From Chaetorhynchus papuensis (taxonomy: Eukaryota > Chordata > Aves > Passeriformes > Rhipiduridae): a stretch of 64,000 nucleotides of DNA. The notes beneath the pieces are model-generated. The model had not been told where the DNA came from and ran no database searches. It saw only the letters and a program-made list of their open reading frames with translations. This document shows positions 23,313 through 36,432 of this stretch, piece after piece. How positions within the stretch are numbered: the stretch's first letter is position 1; the number at the start of each line of letters is the position of its first letter. The stretch lies in NCBI GenBank assembly GCA_013396525.1, contig VWYX01000696.1, positions 76,224 through 140,223 on the forward strand. The letters run 5' to 3'. The translations under genes and the position numbers were made by a program.

Positions 23313-26300
23313 TTTAAGATGAAATATTCTATAAAACGTGGATATTTTTCCATCTTTCAGCAGAAATTCTTACTTCAGGTAGATGTAAAAATGAGACAAA
23401 TGTGAAGCAGCACAGACTTCAGTAGGGCTGCAGAGATTTTTTAGCAATAAAATTTCCGATTGTACTTTTGAGACCAAGTATTAGACTATCACTAGATTGT
23501 ATTTCATCTCTTCCTCAGCCATTTTTAACTGTGAAGTCTGTGCTAGAGATTCTACTTTTGTGATTTCTTAAAATATATCTCCAAGCTAATTTGATACATA
23601 AATCCTCCTGTATTAAAGACTATATAGCACCGATTTCTCGTTTGCAACAGTGAATACAAGATATTCCTGCAGCAAAAAAGTATTTTTAGAATAAAGAAAA
23701 AAAGAGAAAAGAGATAACCTATTTTATCCTACAATGGCAGATTTCCAAACAGTCATATATACCTGTACACACTTAGAACCATAAATTTTAATTGATTCAT
23801 GAATCTTTTGTCTTTTCATGCTTATTAGCATAGCAACAGAAACTCATAGATATTCTGGGTTCACTAATTTTGAGTGCTCTGCTCCACAGAGTTTAATACC
23901 TTGCCACCAGACTGTTCATAGAGCGCAGTGTGTGTGAACAGGTTCAGTCTACCACTTCTATCAGAGCTCTTCATCCTGAACTATTGTACAAAGGTCAGAC
24001 TATAAAAAACATAGTTATGTTTTCATAGCTCCCCATTCTGCTATAGATCTTCCTGCAGTAATCAGATATTTACTTTGCTACTATACACTGACAGGTCATT
24101 TAGAATTAGTGTTGTACATTGAGGTAGCTGTTCAGCCATTGCAGCTTATGCTGAATTGGGATGGTCTCAGGCAGTCGTGATCAGACTCCTGCTAGCCCTG
24201 TCTTCTTTCCCCATCTTCTCCTCCTACCTCCTCCAATGTGGAATCACTGGGTGAGTATTGCTTAGAAGCAAAAAGAAGGAGAGTAGAAGGCTTGGCTTAA
24301 ATATCAGTAGGTCACAGCTGTTATCCATATATTTCAACAATCTTAATTAAAAAAAAATAAAATTGTTTGCTACTTGTTTACTAATATTTCTCACCATATT
24401 TAAAGCAAACACAGGGTGCATTAGCTTTTTCCACAGTCGTTTGAAAACAGAGGAGAAATAACAGCACATGAAAGTGCTTCTGACAGTGGAAACAAATTTG
24501 AAAAGAACAAGGTTTAACACCAGGTTATTAGGTCCACCTTAAATAAACAGTGAAACTACGTTTAAAATTAAACACAAAATGTACAGAATATTTCAGCTTC
24601 TCTTGCATTTTGATAATTCAGAATAAATAAAAGATTACTCTCATACACATTTTAGATGTAGCACATGCAAATACCACTTAAAATAGGAAAACGCTGTATT
24701 TTCACCTGCCTTACAAGTATTTCCTTCATAATCATCAGGAATCTTTCCTGCATAGTCTGAACTTAAATGACAGACAAGTCTTTAATGTACATTAGACATG
24801 TACATTAAAGTTTACTATGACAGAGAAAATCATTAAAATCCCCAGGAAAGGGTCTGAGGGTGGCAGTCAATGACAAGTCTACACTGTAACACTTGCAAAA
24901 CAGCAAATCATGTTCTTGTCTGTTTTAAAAATGGAATTGTGCATGACACACAGAAGCCAGTAATTTTCCTCTATGCAGCATTCATAAGGCTTCCCCCACA
25001 GAAGTGCACATGGCTACGTGTCATACTAAGAAAGAAGCACATCATTTATGAAAGAAATATAGAGTAGATGACCACAAATGAGAATTTCTCCAGTAACTCT
25101 TTGATATCACAGTTTTGAAGCAGAAATATATACCTACATTTCAATTTTTTAAAAGGAAACTACATATTTATTGAGAAGAAAAAAAAATAGGAACTTACCA
25201 GAAATAAAATACCACAAATGGTAACACAAAAAATAACTTCAGCTCAAGGAAGTAATAAACTTACACTCATGATAAACTCTATTTTGTAGTATTTCATTTT
25301 GCCTGCATATTTTCTAAAAATACACATTATCCTTGTGGAGTTCAGTTTGAAAAGAATGAAAAATAAAATTTAGAGAGCAAACAAGCATTTTTGTAGAGTT
25401 TTACAAAAATAGCAAATGAACTGTTTCACCTGGGAAACTCACTATGAAACCTCAGATTAAAAAGTAAAACCCTACTGCCACAGGACTATGCTAAAGGACT
25501 TGCTGTGGAACTCTCTGTAAATGAACTGTACCCAAGATATTATGAATACTTGCCCATCTATAACCCCAAAAGAATTGCAATTCAGGACATATAGAGAAAT
25601 AAGGTATCATGTAGGTGTTAAACAGATTTTCATTGCTTTTCAAACTACTATTTCTTTATGCACGTTGTCTTGTCTGTGGATCAGTTGAATAGGGACTTGC
25701 TGGAGAAAACATTTCCACAATTAATCTTGTGTTTGTTTGGGCATAATTGCATGCCATGAAACACTCACTGAACATAATTAGCTCCTTTGCACTACTAATC
25801 CAGAACTTTTTTGTGTGAAAATACTGACTTGCCAGATGGCAAGGAACAACATGCTATCTCACCAACTGGGAAATGTGAGTTCAGGTTCACAGGCCACGGA
25901 ACAACAATGATGAAAGGATACAGGGAGCCCCCAAGGGTAGAGAGGGAAGACTGCCAGGCTATTCCTAAACAAGATACAATTCTTGTCACTCTCACAGTAA
26001 AATTTTTAACATAAGGAAGGCATTTGGGTAGGAGACAAAAACAAAGGCATCCAGTAAGAGAAGAGACCAGTCTAACTGCACTCAGCTCACAGAGGGGGTC
26101 ATTAGAAGATTATCATAAGTTGCTTATTCTTGGTTTTTTTTCTCCACTCTTGCTTTTGTCCCTTTGCTTCCCCCCATCCTCTGCCTGGTTAGCCCCTCTG
26201 GTGCTACTGTGGACAACAAAGAGAACATCTGCATGAAGAACTGTTTACCTAGATGTACAGAAAACAAAACAAAACACACACAAAAAATGGAAATATGCAA

Positions 26301-29300
26301 AATTTCTGCTAAACTAGCAGAAATAGAAGAGAATATGCACTGCATATTTGTTCATTAACAATTTTGTGTTATGCTTTTTAAACAAAAGAAGAACTCTGTG
26401 ATCCATTTCATTGTGCATCCTTGTAGCTGACGTTCTGTGCAGTGCTTAAGGGAAGGCAGCTTTAGCTGAGGCAGATGACGGAAGAAAATTATAATAGAAA
26501 TTCAAAGTATTTTTCCTGCAAACTAAAATTCCCAGCCTAGGCAGGACACTGAGCTTAAGATACCTTAACTGCATTCTATAGCCAGAAATCATAAAATCTA
26601 AATCAGGACGGCTGAGTCATGTTGAAATTTTCTCTAAAAATCCTTCTGCCATTTTTATATTTCTGTAAGTTGCATGTTACTTTTTAAGGCAGGTAGGAAT
26701 AAAACTGCTACTTTAAGAAAGGTAAAAAAGCTCCAGAGGGAACAGAGGCCAGCTGCTTCTAAAGGGCAAGAGAGCTGGAAGCTGAGGAAAGCAGCACCTG
26801 GCTGAGGCATCATGTTGAGGGTGCTCTGGGCCAGAAAGTGCAGAGGGAGATGGCAAACCCAGAAGTATAAAAACCAGCATAAGATCTATGTATGCCTCCT
26901 CATTTGAACATAATTTTACTCCCAGATGGAAAACAGCAAACATATTGTTCCAAGTCACTGCAAGTCCTTTAAAACAAATAGAAAAATAGATCTCAAAGGG
27001 TTTCTTATCGATACGATCCAAAAACCTAAGTTCAGAAAAACATGCAGTGCAATGAGCTGCAAAAATTCTGGACAGAAAGTCAGCATGGCTCCTGTCCCAG
27101 GCTAAACTGTGGTGTTCCCTTAGAGCTGGTGAAGTTTGCACCACTGTCTGCACAGATGCACCTTTGCATCCCGGCCTATGGGTGCACTGCACACCACTAG
27201 AATGGAGGGGAACCTGTCATAAGCCTGGGCCAAACTATGGCCTTCCCCTGTCTGTCTGTGAAGGGTTTATCACATCTGTGGTGTTATCATCAGAACAACA
27301 ATAGCAACAATACTACTAATGAAATACAGTTTTCATTTTACCTATGACAAAACTCCAAAAACCTTGCAGAGAACTAAGTTTTGCTAACAAACAGCAGTAT
27401 GTCCTCTGTTTTCCACACAGTGATACCATTTAACTCACTTCCACATTGAATTCTTTATCTTTTCCTACCATTTTTTATTCTATCACTGAAAATGTTTTTT
27501 CTCCAGCAAACCTGTGGTGAAGAAGAATGTAAATTTTGCAGTAGCAGCAGCAAGTAAATTAAAACATGGAAAGTTTTATGAATTAAATATGAAACTGGCT
27601 AATGCAATCAGTTCTGTGCTATTTACATTATTTATTTTATTAAATTAATTTTACTGTAGCTCAGTTTCCAGGGTGGTAAGGTTTTCATATCAAAGACACA
27701 GTAGGACACTGTAGGAGAAATGGAAGAGAAGCTGATGGCTTTAGAGCTGAGCAGAGAGCATTAGGGATCTGGCAAAGGAGACTGTTTGGGGTTTGGGGAT
27801 ACACACATTTTGGAAATTTAGGTACTTTGATAAGCAGGATTACATCTTACAGTGTTGACATTTAATCTGTGAGCACTGGGCTACAAGACTAACACCTAAA
27901 AGGAGAAGCAATTCACATTTCCTAACGTCATGATTTAAGTCTTTCTGTGAACTAAGACATCCCTGCAATGGTCATATAGCATTTCCATTTTGAAATCTCC
28001 TTTGATGTATTATCCCCAAGGGATACTGTAACAGATGGCTATTCAACAAACACATAGTCTTCCAACCCATACGCCTTTATTCCCAGCTACACTTCAGAAA
28101 CCAGTAAGGGAAAGTGTGAAAAAATGCTCTCAGTCCTACACCAGCAAGGGTTGCAAAATTCTGCTCCTGAATACAAATCCCTCTCTCATTATTTTTAAAG
28201 CATTCTACTCAGTATATACTCATTGCTTTTTCAAGATGATCTTGCAGAGGATTTTTTTTTTTTTTTTTTGTTCTTTGGAGATTGGCTGTTTATAAAAAAG
28301 CTACTAGTGACTATTGATCCAACCACCCATCTATCCTTCTCCCCCTAATACAAACTTTTTAAAATGCATTATATAGAAAATATTAAAGTCCCATTTCCTG
28401 TTAAATAATTGTTGCTAATAATTGTTGTTCATTTTTCTCATGAGGGCTAATGGGACTACCACAGTATTTCTCCTTCCAAACAGGGAGGTCAGCTTCTTTA
28501 AGCAATTTTCAAGGAACTGTAATCAGAATAAAACGTTTCCCAACTGGAAATAGACTGTCACAGAAATATTTGAAAAAAAGTTTGAGAATAAATATTATTT
28601 GAGAATAAAAGCTCAAGAATAGATGACCACAAATTAGTATATTTTTAATGTGTAATAAATATGAATGGACTAATTTCTAAAGAATAAGGGTGGCCAAAGT
28701 AATCACAGCATTCGGGCACTCCCCAGAGGAATGTATCAATGATGTTAAGTTTTCTGGAATTATGGATAGTTAATTATGGAGATTTGGATAAATTTAGCCC
28801 TATATATACAAGTTTACTTTTATGATCGATTAAACAGAAAGTTTCTTGAAGGGGACCATGATTTTCTTTATATTTTCACAGCACATAGTACAGCAATGAC
28901 ATAAATGTACGTTGTTCAATCTCACAAAATTAGAAGTGGGTGGATAAAGAGATAGCTGTAAGATGTTTGCAAAGCATCACACTAAAACTATTTCAGATTT
29001 CCTTGAAAACAAGACTTGAAAGCTGCCTAAAAAATCACAGACAAACTGTTTTATTAGATGGCAGCATATCCCAGTGGGGTGTGTTGCTAAAGGAGCCAGG
29101 GGAGGTTTCTGTGGGATGGTTCTCTGGCTTCTGCTGCTGAGAAATTCAGTGAAATTTGTGTGGAGAACAGAGGATCTCTGCCTTGTACAAACACTGATTG
29201 CCATTGTATTTACATTTACAATCCTTCATTTTTTACAAAGTCACCTGTAACTGGTTGTTTTTATATCATTTATGCACTCTTATAATAATTCCTTAACAAA

Positions 29301-31660
29301 CAATAACAATAATTATTCAGCAAAAATAAACCATGTACCAGATTTGAACTTTCCTTCAGAACAGCAGCTAAGACTCTAATCAAGGAGGAGTGTCTCAACT
29401 GACTGCTGAGAATATGGAAAATTATCAAACTTGAGATCAAGGGACATCTGATCTTTTAAAAGGTCTGCCCTTCAAAGAGAACAGGGGAATCTGTCAGCCG
29501 CAACTGACAAGCACAGGCTGAAAAAAAGCATCTGTGTACAGTAGAGAAGTGAAGAGCACTTAAAAATTACTGAAAAATCCCAAGCATTTTGGCAGCTGTA
29601 GCACTAGTAGTAAAAACTGACAAATTGTTACTAATGAATCCTAGTTAGTTAAGAAGTAGCTGCTTCTGTATCCCAACATTAATATCAATCCCACAACAAA
29701 TGACAAGGAAGAACTACGGGAATGAAAGTTAATTTCGAGTCTTTGTCTCAGCAGGGAGACCTGGGCACCTTCCAACCTACTATTCCCAGGCAAGTGTAAG
29801 ATATGCAAAAGCCCATTCTCATGGCCATGGTGTATAGACCTCAAGGAAACTGCAACACTTCCACAGTGAACTATTGGGAGAACAGGAGCACTCAAATTCC
29901 AGCTACAACCTCAGGTCACAGCACAGCTTATAAAATACGGCAGAAGCCATAAATTAAAATTTTGTGATCCAAACTACACATTGGTATTAGATTTTATGCC
30001 TAATATCAGTTATTATAAGTTTTATCATGCATAGAAGATGTGTAGAGTTTATAAAAGAAGGCATTAACTTATATCTTTGTTTCTTATTTTATTGTTCCCT
30101 AATTAAAAAGAAAAAGGATGCCATTTTTGCAAAGCTGAGCACAAAGCAACATACTTTGATTAGGTATCTGAACAGACCAGGCAAAGATTTTTTTCAGAGA
30201 AAAAGGAGCTCCCAAGGCAGAAATAAAGGTATATCAGTACAGAGGAGGAATAAAATCAAACAATGGACTTGCACAACTTTGAAAAGCAGAAGTAGCTACA
30301 GCTCAGTGGCACACAGCAAGAGCAGAGATGCTACAGAGAGCTTTGCACTGAAAGATGAGGAACTCTGACGTGACAAAGGGAAAAAATACAGACAGGTGGA
30401 CATCAAGAGTATTCATTCTATATGAAGTAGGCTTTGGTTGTTATTTTGTAATATTTGTTAAACCACAACAGTGTTTTAACCAGACTCAGGATAAGATACT
30501 TTTTCCTGACTTTTGACATTTGGTATTACAGAAAAAGTTAACCATGACTTAGACTGCAAACAATATTACCTGAATTAGTTCAGTTAAGTTTTGCAAGTTC
30601 AGAGCCCTGAATAATCTAGGAAATAGGTCTAATAAAAAAAAAAAGTGAATCCAACCTTAATAGTGCATCACATTTCCTCTGAAAAACAGAAATAAATACT
30701 TTACGAGAACAAGTAGGACAAGTAGAAAAGTGCTAATCTAGAAAAGAATCTAAAATTCGCTTCTGTCTGTAAACTGTACTGAGTTTACTTGAAATGCAAC
30801 AGTGGCATTTTGCAATTTTATGTGCCCATAAATATCAACCTTTGCAAAATTTAACAGGGATGGATCTTCCCTACTTAGCGCTAGTACAAGAACTGCTAGA
30901 AAACTTCTTGCATGTATAAACAGCTTGTCAATGGAAAGGCTGGCAGAGGCATAGAGGTGGAATTCCTCTCATCTGATGGGCCCTGTGTAACCTCTATTAG
31001 TCACTGAGTGATTGTTCTAGGCACTTTTGGAGAATTATTCACCTGGCCATCTAAAATTCCTGTTTCTCAAAGGGATGAATCACCTCACAGCGGAGTCATA
31101 GGTAAAGAAATGATCATAGACGATTAGTTGAACTCAGTGTGGCAGGTAAAGCAACATAGTGTAGCCAAAGCAGAAGCATGTGACACTCACAAATTATAAA
31201 ATATAAACCAACATATAATTATTATGCTTTGTCATCAAACCAAGTGTAACTCAACTAAAAAGTCTAACCAGCAACAGTATGTCTTTGGTGGCTGTAAGCA
31301 TGTGTAGCCAGACACAGTGTCCACGCATTTCACTTAATTCTGTGAGCAATGTGACTACCAAAGGTGCAAACAGTGGACATCAGACACAGGAGATACCCCA
31401 GTGGTGCTGTACAGAAGAAAATGAGAGCAAAGGACTGCAAATAGGCAACCTGCTGAATACACAAGGAAGATGAATAGGAAAATCAAAACCAAGCATGATG
31501 GATGCTCCCTTTAGGAAGCAGGATAAGAAGGAAGACAAAAAAATATTTAATTGCATGTAAGGACAATCACATTGAGAAATATGATTAAAACTAGTCCTAA
31601 TATTTACTTGGAAAAACAGAGTGTTGTGCAATACCATCTGAATTAAAATCAAGATTGCAA
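23313..31660. other. Long AT-rich non-coding stretch, no gene recognised
   Basis: No gene recognised. A GC-richer patch at 26710-27250 holds the longest open frame of the window (159 codons, minus strand, 26713-27192); it has no recognisable domain. Other frames (28035-28295, 29641-29895, 30027-30368) are likewise featureless. Simple features are a T18 run at 28252-28269, an A/C-rich tract near 26262-26286 and a 13-bp-arm inverted repeat at 24780-24810. Confidence 0.55.
24780..24810. repeat. Perfect inverted repeat, 13-bp arms
   Basis: CTTTAATGTACAT (24780-24792) and ATGTACATTAAAG (24798-24810) are perfect inverse copies around a 5-nt spacer. A transcript would fold into a stable short hairpin. 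It is much shorter than a microRNA precursor stem, and no transposon ends are seen. Thirteen perfect pairs at this spacing are unlikely by chance in a window of this size. Confidence 0.8.
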
Positions 31661-31735
31661 AGAATAGAATAGAATAGAATAGAATAGAATAGAATAGAAT
31701 AGAATAGAATAGAATAGAACAGAATAGAATAGAAT
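31661..31735 (+). repeat. (AGAAT)n microsatellite, 15 units
   Basis: Fifteen AGAAT units with a single interruption (AGAAC at 31716-31720). The array abuts the 3' terminus of the minus-strand CR1 that begins at 31736. The CR1 tail is itself a short ATTCT-type repeat, so the array is most simply an expansion of that tail. A minus-strand frame of 128 codons (31380-31766) contains an ILFYS repeat encoded by this array and is spurious. Confidence 0.95.
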
Positions 31736-31853
31736 ATTTCAGTTGGAAGGGACCCACAACAACCATCCAGTCTTATTGCCTGATGACTTCAGGGCTGACC
31801 AAATGTTATTGAGAGGGCTGTACACATGGCTCTTAAATACTGACAGATGTAAT
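31736..31853 (-). mobile_element. CR1 LINE 3' end, minus strand, short
   Basis: TTTCAGTTGGAAGGGACCCACAA is followed by CATCCAGTC, TTGCCTGATGACTTCAGGGCTGACCAAA, a GTTATTGAGAGGG block and ATGGCTCTTAAATACTGACAG. These are the blocks of the CR1 3' UTR in a subfamily that carries the TGACCACTTCAGGGCTGACC motif. Only about 120 bp remain. The 3' end continues into the AGAAT array. Confidence 0.85.
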
Positions 31854-32345
31854 CCCCAAACAGCATAAAAACATCAAGCACAAGGAGGAAAGATGGAGAA
31901 GAAGGAAAAAAAGCGCACTATAAGCACTAACAGTTTTGTACAATTATTGCTGATGGTTAATAACATGTAAAATGAACTTCATTAGCATGAAGTGTGCTGT
32001 TAATGAATGAGTTTAGTAACATTTTTGTTTAAAGTTTGAAACTGTCCTGATGTGTCAGTCTTTAAAATATATCACAACAATCTCCAGTTCCCTGAAAAAT
32101 ATCAACATACATACCTGTATTTAAATCTGGACACATATTAAGTTGCAGTAGTTCTTGACAGCAAAAGCTGCTACAAGCTTACTAAAAGATTTGATATTTT
32201 TTAATATCAATATATAACTTTAAGTATTCAAAAGCTTTTAAAAGTCACAGTCTAAGACATGACACCTTCCTTACATTTGAGATTTTTACACAGTACTCAG
32301 ATTTGATCAGTGTGCAAAATTTCATTCTACGACAAAAGTCACCCT

Positions 32346-32605
32346 AGAATCATGGAGTATTTTCATTTGGAAGGTACCCACAAGGATAACTTTCCTGACT
32401 CCATACAGGACCACCTCAAAGCTAAACCATATAAACCAAGAGCATTGTCCAAATGGCTGAACACCTAAAGGCTTGCAGCCATGGCCCCTTTTTCTTGGTT
32501 GCAGGTTCCAGCAACTGACCACCCTTTTGATGAAGAGTCATTTCCTGATACCAAGTATGACCTTCACCTTATGCAACTTTGAGCCCCTCCCTCACATCCT
32601 TTATT
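32346..32605 (-). mobile_element. CR1 LINE 3' end, minus strand, diverged
   Basis: AGAATCATGGAGTATTTTCATTTGGAAGGTACCC opens the copy. It is followed by AGCATTGTCCAAATGGCTGAACA, a TTCCAGCAACTGACCACCC block, a TCATTTCCTGATACCAA block and TATGCAACTTTGAGCCCCTCCCTCACATCCT. This order is that of the CR1 3' UTR read in reverse, with many substitutions, so it is older than the 23061 copy. It lies about 490 bp from the CR1 at 31736 and is in the same orientation. The minus-strand frame at 32322-32522 is a by-product. Confidence 0.8.
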
Positions 32606-35490
32606 TGTGTAAGCATAGGAATGTTTAGAAGTTTGCTAAATAGAATGGAGAAGATGACTGGATGGTATACTTCTCCTTTGTAACCTCATATTACTGAAAG
32701 GTGAAAGAAAATCTGGGAAAAACTGGTTATCTAACATTTCAAACCTAATTGAGTTTGGACAAATCTGAAAAACATCTCCAGGTATTCACACAGTCCTAGA
32801 TAAAATGTCTTTTCTATCAGAACATTCTCATTCTTATAGTTAAAGATAAATAGATGTGAATTAACAATATTGCAATAAAATTTAAAACACTGTTATATAT
32901 TTCTTTCAAAAATTTTAGAAGATAAACAAAAATCAGGAAGTTCAAATATAGCATTTTATACTTTTCTAAAATGTTGTGACTACTTATCTTCTAATAACAG
33001 ATTTTTTGCAAAGCTTCTTAATTTTTTTACCAAGCAACATTGCCTCTCATTTTCATTCTGCTAGGAAGCACACTGTTTCATTCTAAACTAAATTACAATA
33101 GCAAACATTTCCCAATATATGTAAATCCTGAATTATCATACTGTGCATTGTTAAATACTGTTTCAGTAGATCATGTAAAACCGCAGCACTGGCACCATAA
33201 ACCTCTTCTATACTACTGAGATAAATAAATCTCTGGAGAAGGCAGAATATTTTTTTCTATTGCAGGAAATATGGAAGTGTATTAAACTTCTAAACTGAGA
33301 TTTGGTTTCGGAAAATGCTAAGTGCCTACTTTCACTATCAGCTAAGATAAAGGTTCAGTATGAATCATGTGCACTTTAAACAGTACTGACAAGAACAATG
33401 TATTATTAAGCATTGAACTCTGCCACAGCAAATAATATTTATCTGACGAAATATAACAAGTGACTGACATTTTCTATATTAATGTCATGTTTCATCATTT
33501 TAGAAAATGTATTTTCTTAATTCCTACAGAGTGCCCAAGGTGTTTGAAGCTTTAGCAGATGTACGAACATACACTCTTTGTTCAGAACATCTCACAGACT
33601 GACTCACACTGGAGAATATAACACTCAGGGAATCAAATGTAAATGATACAATAAAGAGGAAATTCAAAAATAGTATAAACAACTGTAGTGTGAAGTCATG
33701 ATGTAAAGACAAAAAGTGGTTATTCAGACAGATTGAAGCGGAATAAACTGAGAACCACAGGCAGTATTTGAAAGTTAGTCCACAGGTCCCCCAAAACTTC
33801 TAACAGCCCATAGTGAATTCCTAATCTCAAGGTCTGAGAACCGTTATTTCCATTAGGAAGAATAAGAACTGTTTCTCAAGAGACAGTTAGACAACTGAGG
33901 TTGAGACTTTCTGTGGTTAAAGATACGAGACTGAAAACTGTTCGTGCTTCTATTTCAGTGGTGCAGGAAGCTCACTGTAAAAAAAAAAAAAAAAAAGTAC
34001 TTTCTTTTGTTACTGGAAAAAAAGATCAGGTGAAAAAAAGCAAAGGGAAGGAAACAGAAACACGGGAAAAAAGTAGAAAGTGGGTTTTTCATAAATGCAG
34101 GTCTTGAGAGTGGGTCTTAGGCTCAAAGTTCATCTGAATTCAATAAATATGATCTTTGGAAGATTCATGATCTGTGAGAATGATACATGCAGCTTATTAC
34201 TGAAAGTTAGACCTTTTTTAAAGTGTCATTTTGAAATTACAGACTTAAATGCACATCTTATCTTATACCTCCAATATTTATAAAACCTTTTTGTACAATA
34301 TTTTTTTGAAATAGCGTATTTTGAGCTTTTGCTTATGCTTTCTCAAGCATTTTCAGTTTATCAATATCTTCTCCACTACTACAAAAATAGCACACAGACG
34401 TTTCACATGCTTGCCTTGGGACAGTCATTTAGCCTGCACTTGAAAGCGAACACTGGGAATTTGACAAATGTGTCAAAACAACCAAGACTGAAAGAATTAC
34501 ATATAGAGATACCCATATATTTACTGCAAGATTAATGGGGAGGAAAGGTGCTAATTTGACAGTTGTCAAGTGTCAGCTCTACAAAAAGGTAGAGAACACG
34601 CATTAGCAATGCCAAATCCATATGAAGTTTACACTTTCTAGAGCGTATGGGAATTGCTACATTCAGTAATGAAAAATAATTCAATATTTGCAGTGCTTTG
34701 CTTCTCTGCAGAGACAGCTAAGAGCAAAAAATGATGCTAGTTTTATATTTTTGATGATCTGGAAAGTTTTATATGAACTCAGTTCAGAGAACAGAGATTA
34801 TTAAACAAGAAAATATCTTCAGCATGAAACATCTTGCAATCATATAATCTTTTACATCTTTTATATATGAGGAAAATGTTTCAAAACATGCTATGCTTCT
34901 CACATAGTTTTTTGATGGTTTTGTCAGTTTGCTTGTTTCCCCACAGTGAAATCCCTTGCACACATTTTCACCATCCTTTCAACACACCTTCTTTCCTTAT
35001 ACTATCTGAAATGTCTGGCTTTGTGCTGTTACTAAATATGCAGTCCTGAAGGGCTGCTGCAACTTCCTACTCACACACTGCAGCAGCATTGAACTCAGTC
35101 AGGATGTTCTTTCAAGTGCTTTGAAATACCTTGAAATAGAAAAGGTATTATGGAAAAGCAAACTCTTTTCTATTTTATCCATGTAAACAGAAATCTACAG
35201 TGTCTTCTGCTGTGAACTAAGAAAGGCTGCTGCATGACAGATGAAATGCGATTCAGAAGACCCACTATGAGGGTAGTCCTTTCAAAAGCATCTAGTATTG
35301 TTCAGATGATAAAGAAAAAATGTGGGCACGAGTACTCATGCAGTTTATTTAAAAAAAATAAAGACATTAAACTAGATGAGACTTTATGTGGCCTGAAAGA
35401 CAGTTTTGTACTTAATACCAAACAATTCTGCAAACCTTACACCAGTTTGTGACTAAGTGTGAAAAAGTCACAAATTAGGAGTGAAAACAT

Positions 35491-35626
35491 AAAAAAAAGG
35501 CATAATTAAACTGCAAAAAAAAAAAAAGACATAATTAAACGGCAAAAAACATTGTAATGACAATTGAAATGTTTAAGGAAAAAAAAAACCAAAAAAAAAG
35601 CCCAAACCAAACCAAACCAAAAAAAG
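35491..35626 (+). repeat. A-rich tandem duplication and CCAAA tract
   Basis: CATAATTAAACTGC (35501-35514) and CATAATTAAACGGC (35530-35543) are near-copies 29 bp apart, each preceded by a run of A. From 35579 to 35626 the sequence is an almost pure A/C tract with repeated CCAAA units. It looks like slippage-driven low-complexity DNA. No target duplication or retrocopy body was found next to the A runs. Confidence 0.8.
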
Positions 35627-36375
35627 CATTCATCCTAAGGGGTTGGCTGTGCATTTTAGGTAGCCTAATAAAAGTTACAAGTAGCAATTGCTCTTCTTCT
35701 TTATGTAACTGGATTGGCAATGCCACACTACGTGTATTTCTGGTTAATTACCCAGAACCCCAAGAGACTTCTCAGTTTATTGTTTCATGCTTCAAACTGT
35801 GCCTATCTAGCAAACGTATTTACAATTTGCTGGCTATTTTCAATTTTACCTTGTGATACACAGAGGCTGTGAATTAAAACAAACAGCTCAGAAGCTACAA
35901 GTGTTTGTCACATACACAGTTGGGAGGAAGATATTCCATCCACGGTATACAATCCTTTTTCTTGTGTTAAAACATGAGATCAATTAGGAGTTTTAGAATT
36001 AGCCCCGGTACCGGGAGATGTTCCTCACTGGCAAAGTGCTACCTCTGACTATGGTGGTTGGAAAGACAGGTTAGTTCTTACTACACAAATGGAAAGATTA
36101 GCTCTGCTAAATGTATTTAGCACTTATGTGCCACAAAACAACATCAGAATAACAGAGGAAATCTTTAAATATGACACAGGAATAAGAGTCTTCTGGTGCA
36201 TGAGTGTATGACAAAGATATGATCTCTTTCTCTGCAAACTTTGCCAGCCCTGGACAGATGGAGCATGGCAGGGGCTTGAAGAAGGCATTGCTGGGAGAGC
36301 CGTGTGTTGTCCCTTGCTGGGGACACTCTGTGGCCATGAGTCTGCAGCACAGCATCAGCAGGAAAATCCTGCTGG

Positions 36376-36432
36376 GGGATGAAGTCCTGACATCACTGAC
36401 CCTGGCAAAACTCCCAGAGACAAGATTTTTCC
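36376..36432 (+). repeat. Possible degraded old amniote repeat
   Basis: GATGAAGTCCTGAC, CACTGA and TGGCAAAACTCCCAG-GAC resemble, in this order, an interspersed sequence I remember as common in turtles and also present in birds (GAAATCCTGGC ... GGCAAAACTCCCATTGAC). The match is short and rests on memory. The surrounding 36200-36370 is GC-richer and may be part of the same element. Confidence 0.35.

Noticed and set aside
27091..27256. Apparent direct repeat (CCCAGGCTAAACTGTGG and CCTGGGCCAAACTATGG)
   Set aside because: The similarity is short and imperfect and does not extend; no target duplication or LTR ends could be defined.
31380..31766. 128-codon minus-strand frame with an ILFYS repeat
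   Set aside because: The repeat is the translation of the AGAAT microsatellite, and the rest is CR1 tail and unique DNA.
33979..33996. A18 run as the tail of a processed pseudogene
   Set aside because: No gene-like body upstream and no flanking duplication found; same for the T18 run at 28252-28269.
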